A stretch of DNA of 64,000 nt from the NCBI RefSeq assembly GCF_951805225.1, contig NZ_OX638201.1, positions 2,356,001-2,420,000 of the forward strand, in the 5' to 3' direction. Position 1 is the stretch's first letter. Every line of letters begins with the position of its first letter. Of the stretch, positions 1 through 9,584 are shown piece after piece. The notes beneath the pieces were generated by a model. That model searched no databases, was not told the DNA's origin, and saw nothing but the letters and a program-made list of their open reading frames with translations. Made by a program: the position numbers and the translations under genes. The DNA comes from an uncultured Flavobacterium sp. (GTDB taxonomy: Bacteria > Bacteroidota > Bacteroidia > Flavobacteriales > Flavobacteriaceae).

Positions 1-2
1 CT

Positions 3-1670
3 TTATTTGATTATTTTAATTGGATAACTTCGTCCCTCATATACAGTCTCTAATACTTTAACATCTTTTAATTTAATAGGATCAATTTTCATTGGATTTT
101 CAGCTAAGATTACAAAATCTGCCTTTTTCCCTACCTTAACACTCCCTGTTACATCTTCCAAACGCAAAACAAAAGCAGCATTTGAAGTAATCCCTTTCAA
201 AGCATTATAAACAGGAACTCTTTCTTCCGGAGCTAACAAATTCCCATCAGCTGTTATCCTATTTACAGCAACCCAAGCCAAAACTAATGGCTGAAGCGGT
301 GCCATGGTAAAATCAGTATGCAATGCAAAAGGCACTTTATTTTTGAGTAACGAACCTAGTCGTACAAGCTCTGAACCTCTTGCTTTACCCAGAATTTTAT
401 CGCCCGAAAATTTATCGCCCATCGCAAATAAATAATATGGATTAGCCGATACAACAGCTCCTAAATCTGCAATTCTTTTAGCTTGTGCAGCTGATGATTG
501 TCCAAAATGTTCAATAGTCAGACGATGGTCTTTCTGTGGACTTTCTTTTTGTAAAATTTCTAATTCATCTAAAATGGCTGTCAAACCACCGCTTCCATTG
601 CAATGAATATGAATTGTATATCCTGCATTCCACCAAAAACGCATTGTTTTATGCAGCCGTTCCGGCTGCATAATCCACTCTCCATGATGACCATCATTAA
701 AACCAGGCGCTTCTACCTGAAAAGCCTGACCAAAAAAAGCACCATCAGAAAATAGTTTTATACTATGTCCAATGATCATGTGGGGCGATTTTTTCTTCTC
801 CAATTCTTTTACAATTATCAAGGTCTTTTCTCCATCTCCATTTATAACGCCCAATGTATTTAGGTCTGGAGTATAGTGTATGCGAAATGGTGTGTTTGGG
901 TTATCTAAAATCGATGCAGTCATTTTTAAATCGGTTTCCATACTTCCGGAAGAACCTAATGCCATATCGCCAACCGTTGTAATTCCACCAAGGTGAACCA
1001 CTTCACTAAATTTCTCCATCGCTTCCTTCATTACTTTTTCTCCCATTAAGTACGGAGCTAGTTTGGGTAATGCAATCGAGAAAAAACCTGCTTCTACAAA
1101 TCGACCTTTTTTGTAATCAATCTGGCTATTCCCTTTTGCTTGGGCTTCTGTGATTTTAAATTTTTTAAGAGCAGCTGTATTAAAAAACATTTCGTGAGCC
1201 GAATATTGCCAGACTACGATAGGTCGGATAGTTGAAATAGAATCCAGCTCTGTACGCGATATACTGCCATGAAAAGGTTCCATATAACCCCACACTATTA
1301 ATTGTTCCAAAGGGTCTTTCAATGCTTTATCATATTGAACCACTTTATCTATAAAAGGTTTATGCCCACGAACAGCAGTTACTTTCCCCCAGGGAAAATT
1401 CCAATCAAATGGCGACGCAAATTTTGTATTTAATATTACAGATCCAAGAATTGGATGTAAATGCGGATCAATAAACCCAGGCATCATGGTTTTTCCTTCC
1501 AGGTCATTCATTTTAGTTGTTTCGCCTTGAAATTTTTTGGCTTCGGATTTAGAACCAACGAAAAGAATTTTTCCATCTTTGATGGCTACGGCTTCAGCAT
1601 AATTTGCAGTATCTCCTTCCATGGTTAGAATATCTCCACCATAATATATAGCATCGGCTAAACCTGTCAT
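3..1670 (-). CDS. Amidohydrolase (amidohydrolase-3, YtcJ-like), detached from its lipoprotein signal peptide
   Basis: The 555-residue protein is a metal-dependent hydrolase of the amidohydrolase-3 (YtcJ/exoenzyme-regulatory AepA-like) type. The first metal-binding motif GFIDPHLHP lies near residue 65, further His residues appear in HIHCNG and TIEHFGQ, and the late Asp is in ALHTDF. The C-terminal composite beta domain ends with KKADFVILAENP. The substrate is unknown; the family cleaves amide or related bonds of small molecules. As it stands the reading frame starts at an internal ATG with no export signal, but a lipoprotein signal peptide lies immediately upstream one frame away (1667-1750). 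The native product is therefore probably an exported lipoprotein, and this copy is frameshifted or mis-sequenced. The stop codon is complete at 3-5. Family assignment is firm, substrate unknown. Confidence 0.85.
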   Translation of the reverse strand: MTGLADAIYYGGDILTMEGDTANYAEAVAIKDGKILFVGSKSEAKKFQGETTKMNDLEGKTMMPGFIDPHLHPILGSVILNTKFASPFDWNFPWGKVTAVRGHKPFIDKVVQYDKALKDPLEQLIVWGYMEPFHGSISRTELDSISTIRPIVVWQYSAHEMFFNTAALKKFKITEAQAKGNSQIDYKKGRFVEAGFFSIALPKLAPYLMGEKVMKEAMEKFSEVVHLGGITTVGDMALGSSGSMETDLKMTASILDNPNTPFRIHYTPDLNTLGVINGDGEKTLIIVKELEKKKSPHMIIGHSIKLFSDGAFFGQAFQVEAPGFNDGHHGEWIMQPERLHKTMRFWWNAGYTIHIHCNGSGGLTAILDELEILQKESPQKDHRLTIEHFGQSSAAQAKRIADLGAVVSANPYYLFAMGDKFSGDKILGKARGSELVRLGSLLKNKVPFALHTDFTMAPLQPLVLAWVAVNRITADGNLLAPEERVPVYNALKGITSNAAFVLRLEDVTGSVKVGKKADFVILAENPMKIDPIKLKDVKVLETVYEGRSYPIKIIK

Positions 1671-1750
1671 TTTTTTTGTTTTGAAGTCTGATTACAACTC
1701 ACAAAGATCATTAAGAAAATTGTCAAAATAAATATGGTTATTTTTTTCAT
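1667..1750 (-). pseudogene. Lipoprotein signal peptide cut off from the amidohydrolase by a frameshift
   Basis: Reading the minus strand from the ATG at 1750-1748 gives a 27-residue peptide beginning MKKITIFILTIFLM, with a hydrophobic core and a lipobox-like IFVSC, followed by a polar stretch and a TGA. The TGA arises only because the run of eight A (minus strand, 1677-1670) puts the next ATG out of frame. One extra A (or two fewer) would join the peptide seamlessly to the amidohydrolase. It is seen directly as a frame break; whether it is a real mutation, slippage or an assembly error cannot be told from the sequence. Confidence 0.75.
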
Positions 1751-2522
1751 TTCAAGTATTTTGTTTAGTGTTACATCTTATTGAATGTATCAGCAACAGA
1801 CTTACAATCAGTATTATTAAGTAAAAAAGATCCAATTCTGCTGTTAACAAATATAACCAAATTTTAGTATGAAAACAGGATTACTCATATCTTTAAAAGT
1901 TGTCAGATGTCACGTAAATTTTCTGCCATCAGCTTCATTTTGCTGGAAATTAAATATGGTTCGAATCCTGCCATTGTCTAATTTTCTCCAATTCTGTTTT
2001 GTAAAATTTAAAAGAGTTGATTTTTTCTCTTATTTGCTGTAAAACTGTATTTTTCTTTTCAAACAATTAAAAATTACAAAATTCATTTTAAGCAAGCTAA
2101 ACTTTGCTCTTTTATTGGGAAATATTTAAAAATTAGCTTTTTGTACTTTAGTAATACTTAGGAATCAATTCCCTTTTTAATGTAAATGAAAAATGCTGAA
2201 GAATAAAAAATGTAAATTAGCCTAAATTTGCAATTGCACTTCCTGCTGCTCCAGAAAATTTTTCTTTGGAAATCAATGTCACTTTTTTAAGCTGTTAAGG
2301 TTAGATTTTAAAACTAATAAAAACATAAAAGATTGTAACTGGCAATACTTGTTTTGTGAAATTTTTGTATACTATCTCTTTATGACTCAAAACCAGATTC
2401 TAAGTTCGAAAAAGCAAAGCAGATTAATCCCTTTTATTTTTTCTTAATCATGAGTAAAGGTACTCCTATTTAATATGTGGAAAATTCAGTATGCAAATTA
2501 AAATTAACTTATCAATACCTGT
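1751..2522. other. Gap with no recognisable gene
   Basis: About 770 bases between the amidohydrolase and the hairpin downstream of kup. All frames are broken by stops and no RNA gene is evident. It is AT-rich throughout. A short stretch near 1968-1980 (ggttcgaatcctgcc) resembles a tRNA T-arm, but no acceptor stem or anticodon arm accompanies it. Confidence 0.5.
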
Positions 2523-2553
2523 AAAGACTCTGCACTTCCAATGCAGAGTCTTT
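2523..2553. terminator. Hairpin terminator downstream of kup
   Basis: A perfect 12-bp stem (AAAGACTCTGCA / TGCAGAGTCTTT) encloses a 7-base loop. It lies about 85 bases past the kup stop codon and has A/T-rich flanks on both sides, so it could act in either direction. Confidence 0.7.
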
Positions 2554-2637
2554 TAGTTCATATCTCTGAGGATTTTATTATTTCTTAGATGGCTTAATTA
2601 TAAAAAAATAAAGCTTCTTTTTTATAGTTAACCATTT

Positions 2638-4602
2638 TTATTTTCGCTCTAACTGTATGTTGCAGATCTTATTATAAGCTACTGGAATTTGCTCAACCTG
2701 CACATCACTTTTGTCTAAGCCGAAAGCTTTCTCATCGCTTAACCCTAATTTTTTAAGAAAGAAATATCCTTTTAATAAGAATCCGTCACGTAATTCAAAT
2801 TCATTTTCTACTGAAAGGAATTTTTCGATCACAACAAATTTAAAATCAGGTTCGTTGTTATATTTCGTCGAACCATCTGGGCGGATATGCAGATTTAGTT
2901 CTTTACTTGCTACCAATTCCTGTACAATTTTTTTGAAATACAATTCGGCTCTTGGCTGTACTCTAAAACCAACATTGATATTTATTTTTATCACTTTATC
3001 ATCAACCAACTCCGAAACATCATACGAAAGAGTAAATGGATCCTCAGTACGATTAATGTGAAGAAACCAGTACACATCGGCACGTTTTGGTTTTTTGGCA
3101 AAAATTGATTTGATAATTTTTTCTTCTATTTCATGTCTTCTGTCAGCTTTAGTCAGATAAATTAAATGCGTTGCAAATTTTGGTATAACATCATCCTGAC
3201 TTAATTCTGTCAATTGTTCACTGTATTTTCCTAATTCTACAAATTTGGTGTAGCTATTATTAATTTTTCGTGCATAATACCACACGTACATTACCATAAA
3301 TATAAATAATTCAAAAAACAAAAACATCCAGCGTTCCTTTATTTTAGCCACATTAGCTATAAAAAATGAAATTTCAATAGCGCCAAAAACAACTAAAAAC
3401 CCTATGACATAAATTTTATTCCATTTTAATCGATAATATATAAAATAACTTAATAATAAGGAAGTCATCATCATTGTGATGGTTATGGAAAACCCGTAAG
3501 CAGCTTCCATATGTGCGCTTCTTTTAAAATAAACCATCATTAAAACACAGCCAAACCAAAGCATGGTATTTACACTTGGTATATAAATTTGACCTTTGCT
3601 ATCGCTGGGCTGGCTTACAGTAACCCTCGGCCAAAAGTTAAGATTCATTGCTTCGCTTATTAAAGTAAAACTTCCGCTTATTAAAGCCTGTGAAGCAATT
3701 ATGGTTGCCATTGTAGCAATTATTATACTGGGTAAAAGAAACCATCTTGGAATAATTTCAAAAAATGGATTTCTGTCATTTAGCAAAACTTGTCCTTGGT
3801 GCATGAGCCATGCCGCCTGCCCCAAATAGGCAGTTACCAGACTTATTTTTACATAAATCCAAGTGATACGAATATTTTTGATGCCACAGTGTCCCAAATC
3901 CGAATATAAAGCTTCAGCACCAGTTGTACAAAGAAAAACGGCTCCTAAAAGCCAAAAGCCATTCGGGTAATTAATTAATAAATTATACGCATGATAGGGA
4001 TTTAAGGCAGTGATTATATCAGGATGAATTACAATTTCATTAATTCCAAAAACAATCAGCATTGTGAACCAAAGTGTCATAATCGGGCCAAATGCTTTAC
4101 CTATAACCTGAGTTCCGAAACGTTGAAAAAAAAATAAAAGTGAGATAATGGCAACTACAATTCCGATGGTAAGCGTATTTCCCGGAATAATAACATTTTC
4201 CAATCCTTTGACCATACCTAAACCTTCGATGGCTGATGAAACAGAAATTGGCGGGGTAATAATTCCGTCTGCAAGTAATGTTGTTGCTCCAAGAATAGTA
4301 GGAATTACTAATTTTTTACCGTAACGCCTAACGAGTGCGTAAAGCGAAAATATCCCTCCTTCACCGTGATTATCTGCCCGGAGTGTAAGCCAGATATATT
4401 TAATTGTCGTTTGAAAGACTAAAGTCCAAAACACACATGAAACTCCTCCATATACTAAAGTTAAATCTATATTTCGTGCACCAATTATGGCTCTAAAAAC
4501 ATATAAAGGACTTGTACCAATATCTCCATATATTATACCGAGTGCAACTAAAAGTGAAGCAATTGTTACTTTGTTTTTAATGCCATTTTTTGAAGTATCC
4601 AT
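2638..4602 (-). CDS. kup: Kup-type potassium uptake transporter
   Basis: The 654-residue inner-membrane protein imports K+ with H+ and belongs to the KUP/HAK/KT family. The family signature GIIYGDIGTSPLYVFRAI sits at about residues 18-35, followed by about 12 hydrophobic segments to residue 445 and a 200-residue cytoplasmic C-terminal domain, matching the usual length of 620-660. It lies on the same strand as, and 95 bases downstream of, the kdpE-like regulator and kinase. This suggests that the two-component pair, normally linked to the Kdp ATPase, here controls a low-affinity constitutive-type transporter. The 95-base gap holds a 13-bp direct repeat (4653-4686) that could be the regulator's site. 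Identification is confident; the regulatory link is inference. Confidence 0.95.
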   Translation of the reverse strand: MDTSKNGIKNKVTIASLLVALGIIYGDIGTSPLYVFRAIIGARNIDLTLVYGGVSCVFWTLVFQTTIKYIWLTLRADNHGEGGIFSLYALVRRYGKKLVIPTILGATTLLADGIITPPISVSSAIEGLGMVKGLENVIIPGNTLTIGIVVAIISLLFFFQRFGTQVIGKAFGPIMTLWFTMLIVFGINEIVIHPDIITALNPYHAYNLLINYPNGFWLLGAVFLCTTGAEALYSDLGHCGIKNIRITWIYVKISLVTAYLGQAAWLMHQGQVLLNDRNPFFEIIPRWFLLPSIIIATMATIIASQALISGSFTLISEAMNLNFWPRVTVSQPSDSKGQIYIPSVNTMLWFGCVLMMVYFKRSAHMEAAYGFSITITMMMTSLLLSYFIYYRLKWNKIYVIGFLVVFGAIEISFFIANVAKIKERWMFLFFELFIFMVMYVWYYARKINNSYTKFVELGKYSEQLTELSQDDVIPKFATHLIYLTKADRRHEIEEKIIKSIFAKKPKRADVYWFLHINRTEDPFTLSYDVSELVDDKVIKININVGFRVQPRAELYFKKIVQELVASKELNLHIRPDGSTKYNNEPDFKFVVIEKFLSVENEFELRDGFLLKGYFFLKKLGLSDEKAFGLDKSDVQVEQIPVAYNKICNIQLERK

Positions 4603-4652
4603 TTTAATTTGTTAAAAATTTAATGGCGCAAAGTTCGACGAAATGATATTTG

Positions 4653-4686
4653 TAAAATATAAAGAAGTATGCTTAAAATATAAAGA
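4653..4686 (-). promoter_or_regulatory. 13-bp direct repeat upstream of kup, candidate response-regulator site
   Basis: The sequence TAAAATATAAAGA (plus strand) occurs at 4653-4665 and again, identically, at 4674-4686. The starts are 21 bases apart, that is two helical turns on one DNA face. A related gattttataaaga follows at 4685-4697. OmpR-family regulators bind direct repeats, and T-rich TTTATA-like sites are known for E. coli KdpE. The AT-rich background lowers certainty. Confidence 0.4.
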
Positions 4687-4697
4687 TTTTATAAAGA

Positions 4698-5375
4698 TTA
4701 ACTAAAACGGTAACCGACACCGCTTTCAGTAACAATATGTTTGGGCTGATTAGGGTTTTCTTCAATTTTTTTGCGCAATGTTGCCACAAAAACACGTAGA
4801 TATTGAGTTTCGGTTTGATACCCTATCCCCCAGATTTCTTTTAGAAGATACTGATGTGTTAAAACTCGTCCTTCATTTTTTACAAAAAGAGTTAATAAAT
4901 TGAATTCCGTTGCCGTCAATTTTAAAATTTCATTATTTTTTTTCACTATTCGGGCACTAAAATCAATTTCTAATTCTCCATAATTTGAAATATTGCTGTC
5001 TTCATCTCTTTGATTGCGTCTAATAACAGATCGGACTCTTGCCAATAATTCAGCTGTTCTAAATGGTTTTGCCAGATAATCTGTTGCGTGATTGTCCAAT
5101 GCTTTTACAATATCTTTTTCGCTGTTTTGCACAGAAAGAATAATAATTCCTTTAGTGTACCAGGTACGTAATTCTTTCAGCACTTCATGGCCACTTTTGT
5201 CTGGCAGGCCAATATCCAGTAAAATTAAATCCGGCGGATGGTTCACTGCCATTAGTATACCACTTTTACCTGTTTCAGCCTGCCAAACTTTATAATCGTT
5301 ACTTTCCAAAGTAATTTCGAGCAGTTTCCTAATTGGTGCTTCGTCGTCTATAATTAATATTTTGGCTTTATTCAT
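4698..5375 (-). CDS. kdpE: OmpR-family response regulator, KdpE-like
   Basis: The 225-residue protein has a receiver domain with acidic pair D10/D11, phosphoacceptor D54 in LILLDIGLPDKSG, S81 at the Thr/Ser switch position and K103 in LAKPF. A C-terminal winged-helix DNA-binding domain spans about residues 128-223 (LTATEFNLLTLF, LRVFVATLRKKIE). Receiver and linker resemble KdpE more than PhoB. Its start overlaps the end of the kinase gene by 8 bases, so the two are translationally coupled. No kdpFABC genes are in the window; the next gene on the strand is kup. It likely controls kup and/or its own operon. Confidence in the regulator class is very high, in the KdpE orthology moderate. Confidence 0.9.
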   Translation of the reverse strand: MNKAKILIIDDEAPIRKLLEITLESNDYKVWQAETGKSGILMAVNHPPDLILLDIGLPDKSGHEVLKELRTWYTKGIIILSVQNSEKDIVKALDNHATDYLAKPFRTAELLARVRSVIRRNQRDEDSNISNYGELEIDFSARIVKKNNEILKLTATEFNLLTLFVKNEGRVLTHQYLLKEIWGIGYQTETQYLRVFVATLRKKIEENPNQPKHIVTESGVGYRFS

Positions 5376-6462
5376 TCTTTAAATTTTTTAAATAGGAAGT
5401 TTCAACAGGCAATTTTAGCGTAAATTTTGCTCCGCCTGTTGTATTGTTTTCCAATTCTATAGTCCCATCATGTGCCTCTACAAATCCTTTTACAATTGAC
5501 AGTCCCAATCCGCTTCCGCCGCTTTTACTTTTTTGCAGTCTGTAAAATTTATCAAAAACAAGTTGTATCTCATCTTCAGGTAAACCATTGCCATTGTCGG
5601 AAACAGAAATAATACAAGTAGAAATCTCGTATTTGATATCAATCTCAATAATTGTATCCTTTGGAGTGTAAAGCAGTGCATTATAAATTAGATTACGCAT
5701 TATTTCCTCCATCAACCCGGTATCTAATTTAAAAAAAGGCAGATTTTCCTTTGGTTTAAAAAATATAATATGATTACTGCCTAACGGTACTAATTTTTGA
5801 ATAACACTGTTTATCAATTCTTCAGTATCACACCAATCTTTTTTCAACTGCAGTATTCCGGTATCCAGTCGGCTCATATTTAAGAGATTTTCTACCTGCT
5901 GATTGAGCCTAATACTGGCCTTGTCTATTTCATCTAATAAAACTTCTTGATTTTCTGCAGAAACGATAGTCCCTTTTTCTTTTAAAAGATCAACAGCTCC
6001 TATTATTGTAGCAATTGGTGTTCGCAATTCGTGTGAAATTGAATTCAATAAAACATTGTAGAGTTTTATGGTTTTTATTTTTTCTTCTATATCTCTTGCT
6101 TTTTCTCTTGCTTTGTTTTCAGATTCACGGATTTTGAAAGTTAAAACCGCATTTACTAATGCAATAATAATGTACATCATAAATAGCAGGACGTCTTCGG
6201 TATTCGTAATTTCAAATGAAAAAAGAGGCTTGATGAAAAAGAAATTCAAAATTAAACCGCTTAAGATTGCGGTTATTAACACTGGAAAAATATCAAATAG
6301 TACCGCAAGAACAGAAACAGTCATTAGTAAAATTAATGCCGTAATTCTATAATCGATCCATTGTGAAGATAAAAAACAAAGTGCCGAAATTAGTAAAACT
6401 AATGTAATACTAATAATGGACTGCTTTTCAATGGAGTATACTTTAACTGTCAGCCTTTTCAA
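5368..6462 (-). CDS. Short KdpD-like sensor histidine kinase (DUF4118 membrane domain plus kinase core)
   Basis: The 364-residue kinase has four hydrophobic segments in residues 15-110 that match the DUF4118 membrane region of KdpD. These are followed by a coiled linker, the H box SHELRTP with H144, an N box with N257/N261, the G1 box SDNGNG near 288-293 and the G2 box GGSGLGLS near 315-322. It lacks the large N-terminal KdpD sensor/Usp part of the E. coli protein (894 residues), so it corresponds to the C-terminal half only. Split or shortened KdpD proteins are known in Bacteroidota. It is coupled to the kdpE-like gene by overlap. The input signal is not evident. Confidence 0.88.
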   Translation of the reverse strand: MKRLTVKVYSIEKQSIISITLVLLISALCFLSSQWIDYRITALILLMTVSVLAVLFDIFPVLITAILSGLILNFFFIKPLFSFEITNTEDVLLFMMYIIIALVNAVLTFKIRESENKAREKARDIEEKIKTIKLYNVLLNSISHELRTPIATIIGAVDLLKEKGTIVSAENQEVLLDEIDKASIRLNQQVENLLNMSRLDTGILQLKKDWCDTEELINSVIQKLVPLGSNHIIFFKPKENLPFFKLDTGLMEEIMRNLIYNALLYTPKDTIIEIDIKYEISTCIISVSDNGNGLPEDEIQLVFDKFYRLQKSKSGGSGLGLSIVKGFVEAHDGTIELENNTTGGAKFTLKLPVETSYLKNLKNE

Positions 6463-6485
6463 AATAGAAATAATTTTGGTGTGAG

Positions 6486-6571
6486 CAAAAGTACTTAAAT
6501 ATTAAACTGCTTAAAATAAAAGTTTCCATCCAGGGTTTAATTTTGCCAATTTCATTTACCTTAAGCAGTTT
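6486..6571 (-). promoter_or_regulatory. Promoter region of the kinase-regulator pair with an 11-bp inverted repeat
   Basis: On the minus strand TACTTTTG (6493-6486) fits the Bacteroidota -7 consensus TAnnTTTG and lies 24 bases before the kinase ATG; no clear TTG -33 element is seen. Just upstream, AAACTGCTTAA (6504-6514) and TTAAGCAGTTT (6561-6571) form a perfect inverted pair 46 bases apart, which may be an operator. The rest of the 6463-6893 gap holds nothing else recognisable. Confidence 0.35.
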
Positions 6572-6893
6572 TTACCTCTCTTACTATTTAGACATTTAAT
6601 AATTTGTCCATTAATCAAAGTTTATTATTTCCTATGATCTTACAAACTTATTAAAGCAAATCCTGAATTTCAGTGCCCGATTAATAATGATACTATCATT
6701 CTCCTTTTTGATATTTATTTGAATAGCTGTCATTTTAATTCGTATTTTTAACAAGATATAAAACATTACAATACAGCAATATAAATAAAATCAGAATATC
6801 ATTAATATTTATAATGCCACTTTAATATTTTAAAAAAAAATCAGTTTCAGTCTTATTTTAAAGAACAAAAATCTAATTTAAATACAAACAGCA

Positions 6894-7949
6894 ATGAAAA
6901 TAAGAAGCAAAATTCTTACAAATTTACTTATCCTTACTGTCCTAATTCTCAATCAGAATGCGGAAGCCTGCACAAGAGTGGTATACAAGGGATTAAATGG
7001 AATGATTATTACGGCACGTTCTATGGACTGGAAGACCGATATTGCGGCTAATTTATGGATTTTCCCCCGCGCAATGGATAGAAATGGTGAAGCAGGAACC
7101 AATTCTTTAAAATGGAAATCCAAATACGGAAGTGTCATAACAAGCTCCTGGGACATTGCTTCCTCTGACGGCATGAATGAAAAAGGCCTTGTGAGTAATC
7201 TTCTATGGCTGGCGGAGTCCAATTTCCCTGCTTTCGAAAAAAACGGAAATAAAAAAGGACTGGCAGTTTCACTCTGGCTACAATATACATTAGATAATTT
7301 TGCGACGGTAGCAGAAGCAGTGGAAGCATTTTCAAAGAATGATTTTGTGGTTGTTTCCTCTCACATTCCCGGAACGGATATTTTTGCTACTGTTCATTTA
7401 TCTGTTTCTGATCCGACTGGAGACAATGCTATTTTTGAATATATCAACGGAAAACTAGTCATACATCATGATCCAAAATTCACTGTAATGACCAACTCCC
7501 CGATTTTTGAAGAACAATTGGCAATAAACAGCTACTGGAAAGGAATTCCGGGAACCATTATGCTGCCCGGAACAAACAGAGCTGCAGACAGATTTACAAG
7601 AGCCTCCTATTATATTGACGCAATCCCAAAAACAGACAATACAAGAGAGGCAATAGCTAGTGTGTTTGGAGTGATCAGAAATTGCTCTGTACCTCTTGGT
7701 ATTTCGTCGCCAACAGAACCAAATATTTCCTCTACCAGATGGAGAACTGTAGCAGACCAAAAAAATCTTGTCTATTATTTCGATAATGTACTAAATCCAA
7801 ACGTAATATGGGTTGAATTTAGCAAAATTGACTTTAGTGAAAAAGCCAAAGTCAGAAAACTGAGTTTGGAAAATAACGAAAATTACTCCGGAGATTCTTT
7901 GATGAATTTTAAAGCGACACAGCCATTTAAGTTTGCTGGCTTAGACTAG
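6894..7949 (+). CDS. Secreted linear-amide C-N hydrolase (choloylglycine hydrolase/penicillin V acylase family)
   Basis: The 351-residue protein carries a signal peptide of about 25 residues ending NAEA, immediately followed by Cys26. After cleavage Cys26 becomes the N-terminal nucleophile of an Ntn hydrolase. Supporting motifs are ARSMDW (R42, D45), SDGMNEKGLV and TNSPIFEEQ, all typical of choloylglycine hydrolase/penicillin V acylase enzymes. The location after processing is periplasm or outside. Substrates of the family are bile-salt conjugates, penicillin V or N-acyl-homoserine lactones; which applies is not evident. The gene stands alone, with an AT-rich gap upstream and a weak hairpin downstream at 7979-8022. 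Confidence 0.88.
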   Translation: MKIRSKILTNLLILTVLILNQNAEACTRVVYKGLNGMIITARSMDWKTDIAANLWIFPRAMDRNGEAGTNSLKWKSKYGSVITSSWDIASSDGMNEKGLVSNLLWLAESNFPAFEKNGNKKGLAVSLWLQYTLDNFATVAEAVEAFSKNDFVVVSSHIPGTDIFATVHLSVSDPTGDNAIFEYINGKLVIHHDPKFTVMTNSPIFEEQLAINSYWKGIPGTIMLPGTNRAADRFTRASYYIDAIPKTDNTREAIASVFGVIRNCSVPLGISSPTEPNISSTRWRTVADQKNLVYYFDNVLNPNVIWVEFSKIDFSEKAKVRKLSLENNENYSGDSLMNFKATQPFKFAGLD

Positions 7950-7978
7950 AATTAAAGTATCTTGATCTTAAACAAAAT

Positions 7979-8022
7979 CCATAGATCTCCTTTCAAATGA
8001 ATTTGCGGTCTATGGTTTATCT
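7979..8022 (+). terminator. Possible terminator after the amide hydrolase
   Basis: CCATAGA and TCTATGG pair across a 23-base loop and are followed by tttatctcttt. The stem is short and the loop long, so support is modest. Confidence 0.35.
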
Positions 8023-8154
8023 CTTTACCTATTTATTTTTCAAATACAAAAAATAATTCCTTTTGTATACAATTTCAAAAAAATCAAAATTATAACTTAA
8101 ATTTCAGCATTTAATCTTATCAAAATAAATTAATAATACTTATACAATATATAA

Positions 8155-9573
8155 TCAGCTGATTAATTTTTTAATCATACCATTAAAAATAAAACCGTGA
8201 AAAGGCAAAACTGAATACCAATAAAGTTTACCCATTATTCCTCTGGGCTTAAATGTAGCAGTCTGATATAATGTATTTTTGATAATCTTAAATTCAAGCC
8301 AGGCTTCACCGGGCAATTTCATTTCTGCATATAAAATCAATTTTCCCTGTTCTTTATTGGCATATATTACCCGCCAAAAATCCAGGGCATCACCTGAATG
8401 TATTTCATTTTTATGAGTTCTGCCTCTTCTGGCTCCAACCCCTCCAAAAACCTTATCTATAAATCCGCGTAAGCTCCAGAGCCAGTCCCCATAATACCAG
8501 CCTGTTTCTCCACCAATACACCAGATTTTTTCAATCGTGTATTCCCTGTTTATAATATCTTCTTTTCTACGATCAATAAAACAGTCCTTTTTTGGAACTT
8601 TTAGATAATGGCCAACATTTCCCTTAAATTGCCCGCTGATCAAAGAATCCTTCCAACTCGAAACAATATTATCTTCATTAATTTTTAGAAGTGCTCTATC
8701 CAAAGCCTGCTTGTAAGTAATTGGAGTTACTCCCAAAAGATCATTAATCCTGTTGTCATTACAAATCACTTCTACCTTCATGCTGCTGACCAGTGCAGAA
8801 GCTAACTTAAAAGAGGTCGAGGTTACAAAATAGAGCCAATACGAAGACAATTTTGGAGTCATTACCGGAATGGTAAAAATATATCTTTTTAGTTTTTTTG
8901 CTTTAGCGAACTGCAATAACATCTCTTTATAAGATACTATATCCGGGCCTCCTATATCAAAACTCTCATCATAGGTTACAGGGTTCAGTAACGACTTTGT
9001 TAAAAACTCTAAAACATCCGTAATAGCTATGGGCTGGCATTTGGTATTGAGCCATGTTGGAGTAATCATAACCGGCAATTTATTGACTAAATCGCGTATT
9101 ATTTCAAATGATGCACTTCCCGATCCTACTATGATTCCAGCCCTTAAAGTTGTCGTTGGAATTGTTCCCGTTTTTAAAATATCTTCGACAGCTTTTCTCG
9201 ACGACAGATGCTTGGATAACGACTTATCATTTACTATTCCGCTTAAATAAATAATTTGTTTTGCATTTGTTTTATTTATTTTTTCTACAAAATAATTTGC
9301 TGAAATACTTTCCAATTCATCATAATTACTTGCAGAACCCGACATAGAATGAATCAGATAATAAGCCGCAACGATATCATCGGGGATACTTTCCAGACTC
9401 TCGGGATTTAGAAAATCAACTTCGATGACTTGTATGTTATTTTTAAATTTTTCAGGAAAATAAAACCTGTTTTTATCTCTTACACAGCAAACCACATCAT
9501 GTCCTTGCTCAATAAGCAAAGGTAAAATTCGTTTTCCTATATAACCTGTTGCACCTGTTAAGAGAATTTTCAT
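8155..9573 (-). CDS. NAD(P)-binding SDR/NmrA-like protein with C-terminal DUF2867
   Basis: The 472-residue protein has an N-terminal Rossmann fold of the atypical SDR/NmrA type, with the nucleotide loop GATGYIG at residues 7-13. Residues 340-472 match the DUF2867 domain, with the aromatic-rich WCIGGETGWYYGDWLW stretch and GEAWLEF. The reaction is unknown. It lies 11 bases downstream of another SDR gene on the same strand, so both are probably one transcript. Such DUF2867 proteins, small SDRs and DUF2805 proteins are recurrent neighbours of photolyase/cryptochrome genes in marine and Bacteroidota genomes. All three occur here, but no photolyase is in the window. Confidence 0.82.
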   Translation of the reverse strand: MKILLTGATGYIGKRILPLLIEQGHDVVCCVRDKNRFYFPEKFKNNIQVIEVDFLNPESLESIPDDIVAAYYLIHSMSGSASNYDELESISANYFVEKINKTNAKQIIYLSGIVNDKSLSKHLSSRKAVEDILKTGTIPTTTLRAGIIVGSGSASFEIIRDLVNKLPVMITPTWLNTKCQPIAITDVLEFLTKSLLNPVTYDESFDIGGPDIVSYKEMLLQFAKAKKLKRYIFTIPVMTPKLSSYWLYFVTSTSFKLASALVSSMKVEVICNDNRINDLLGVTPITYKQALDRALLKINEDNIVSSWKDSLISGQFKGNVGHYLKVPKKDCFIDRRKEDIINREYTIEKIWCIGGETGWYYGDWLWSLRGFIDKVFGGVGARRGRTHKNEIHSGDALDFWRVIYANKEQGKLILYAEMKLPGEAWLEFKIIKNTLYQTATFKPRGIMGKLYWYSVLPFHGFIFNGMIKKLIS

Positions 9574-9584
9574 GATCTATTTCT

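Noticed and set aside
1962..1990. tRNA fragment (ggttcgaatcctgcc)
   Set aside because: Only a T-arm-like stretch; no acceptor or anticodon stem nearby.
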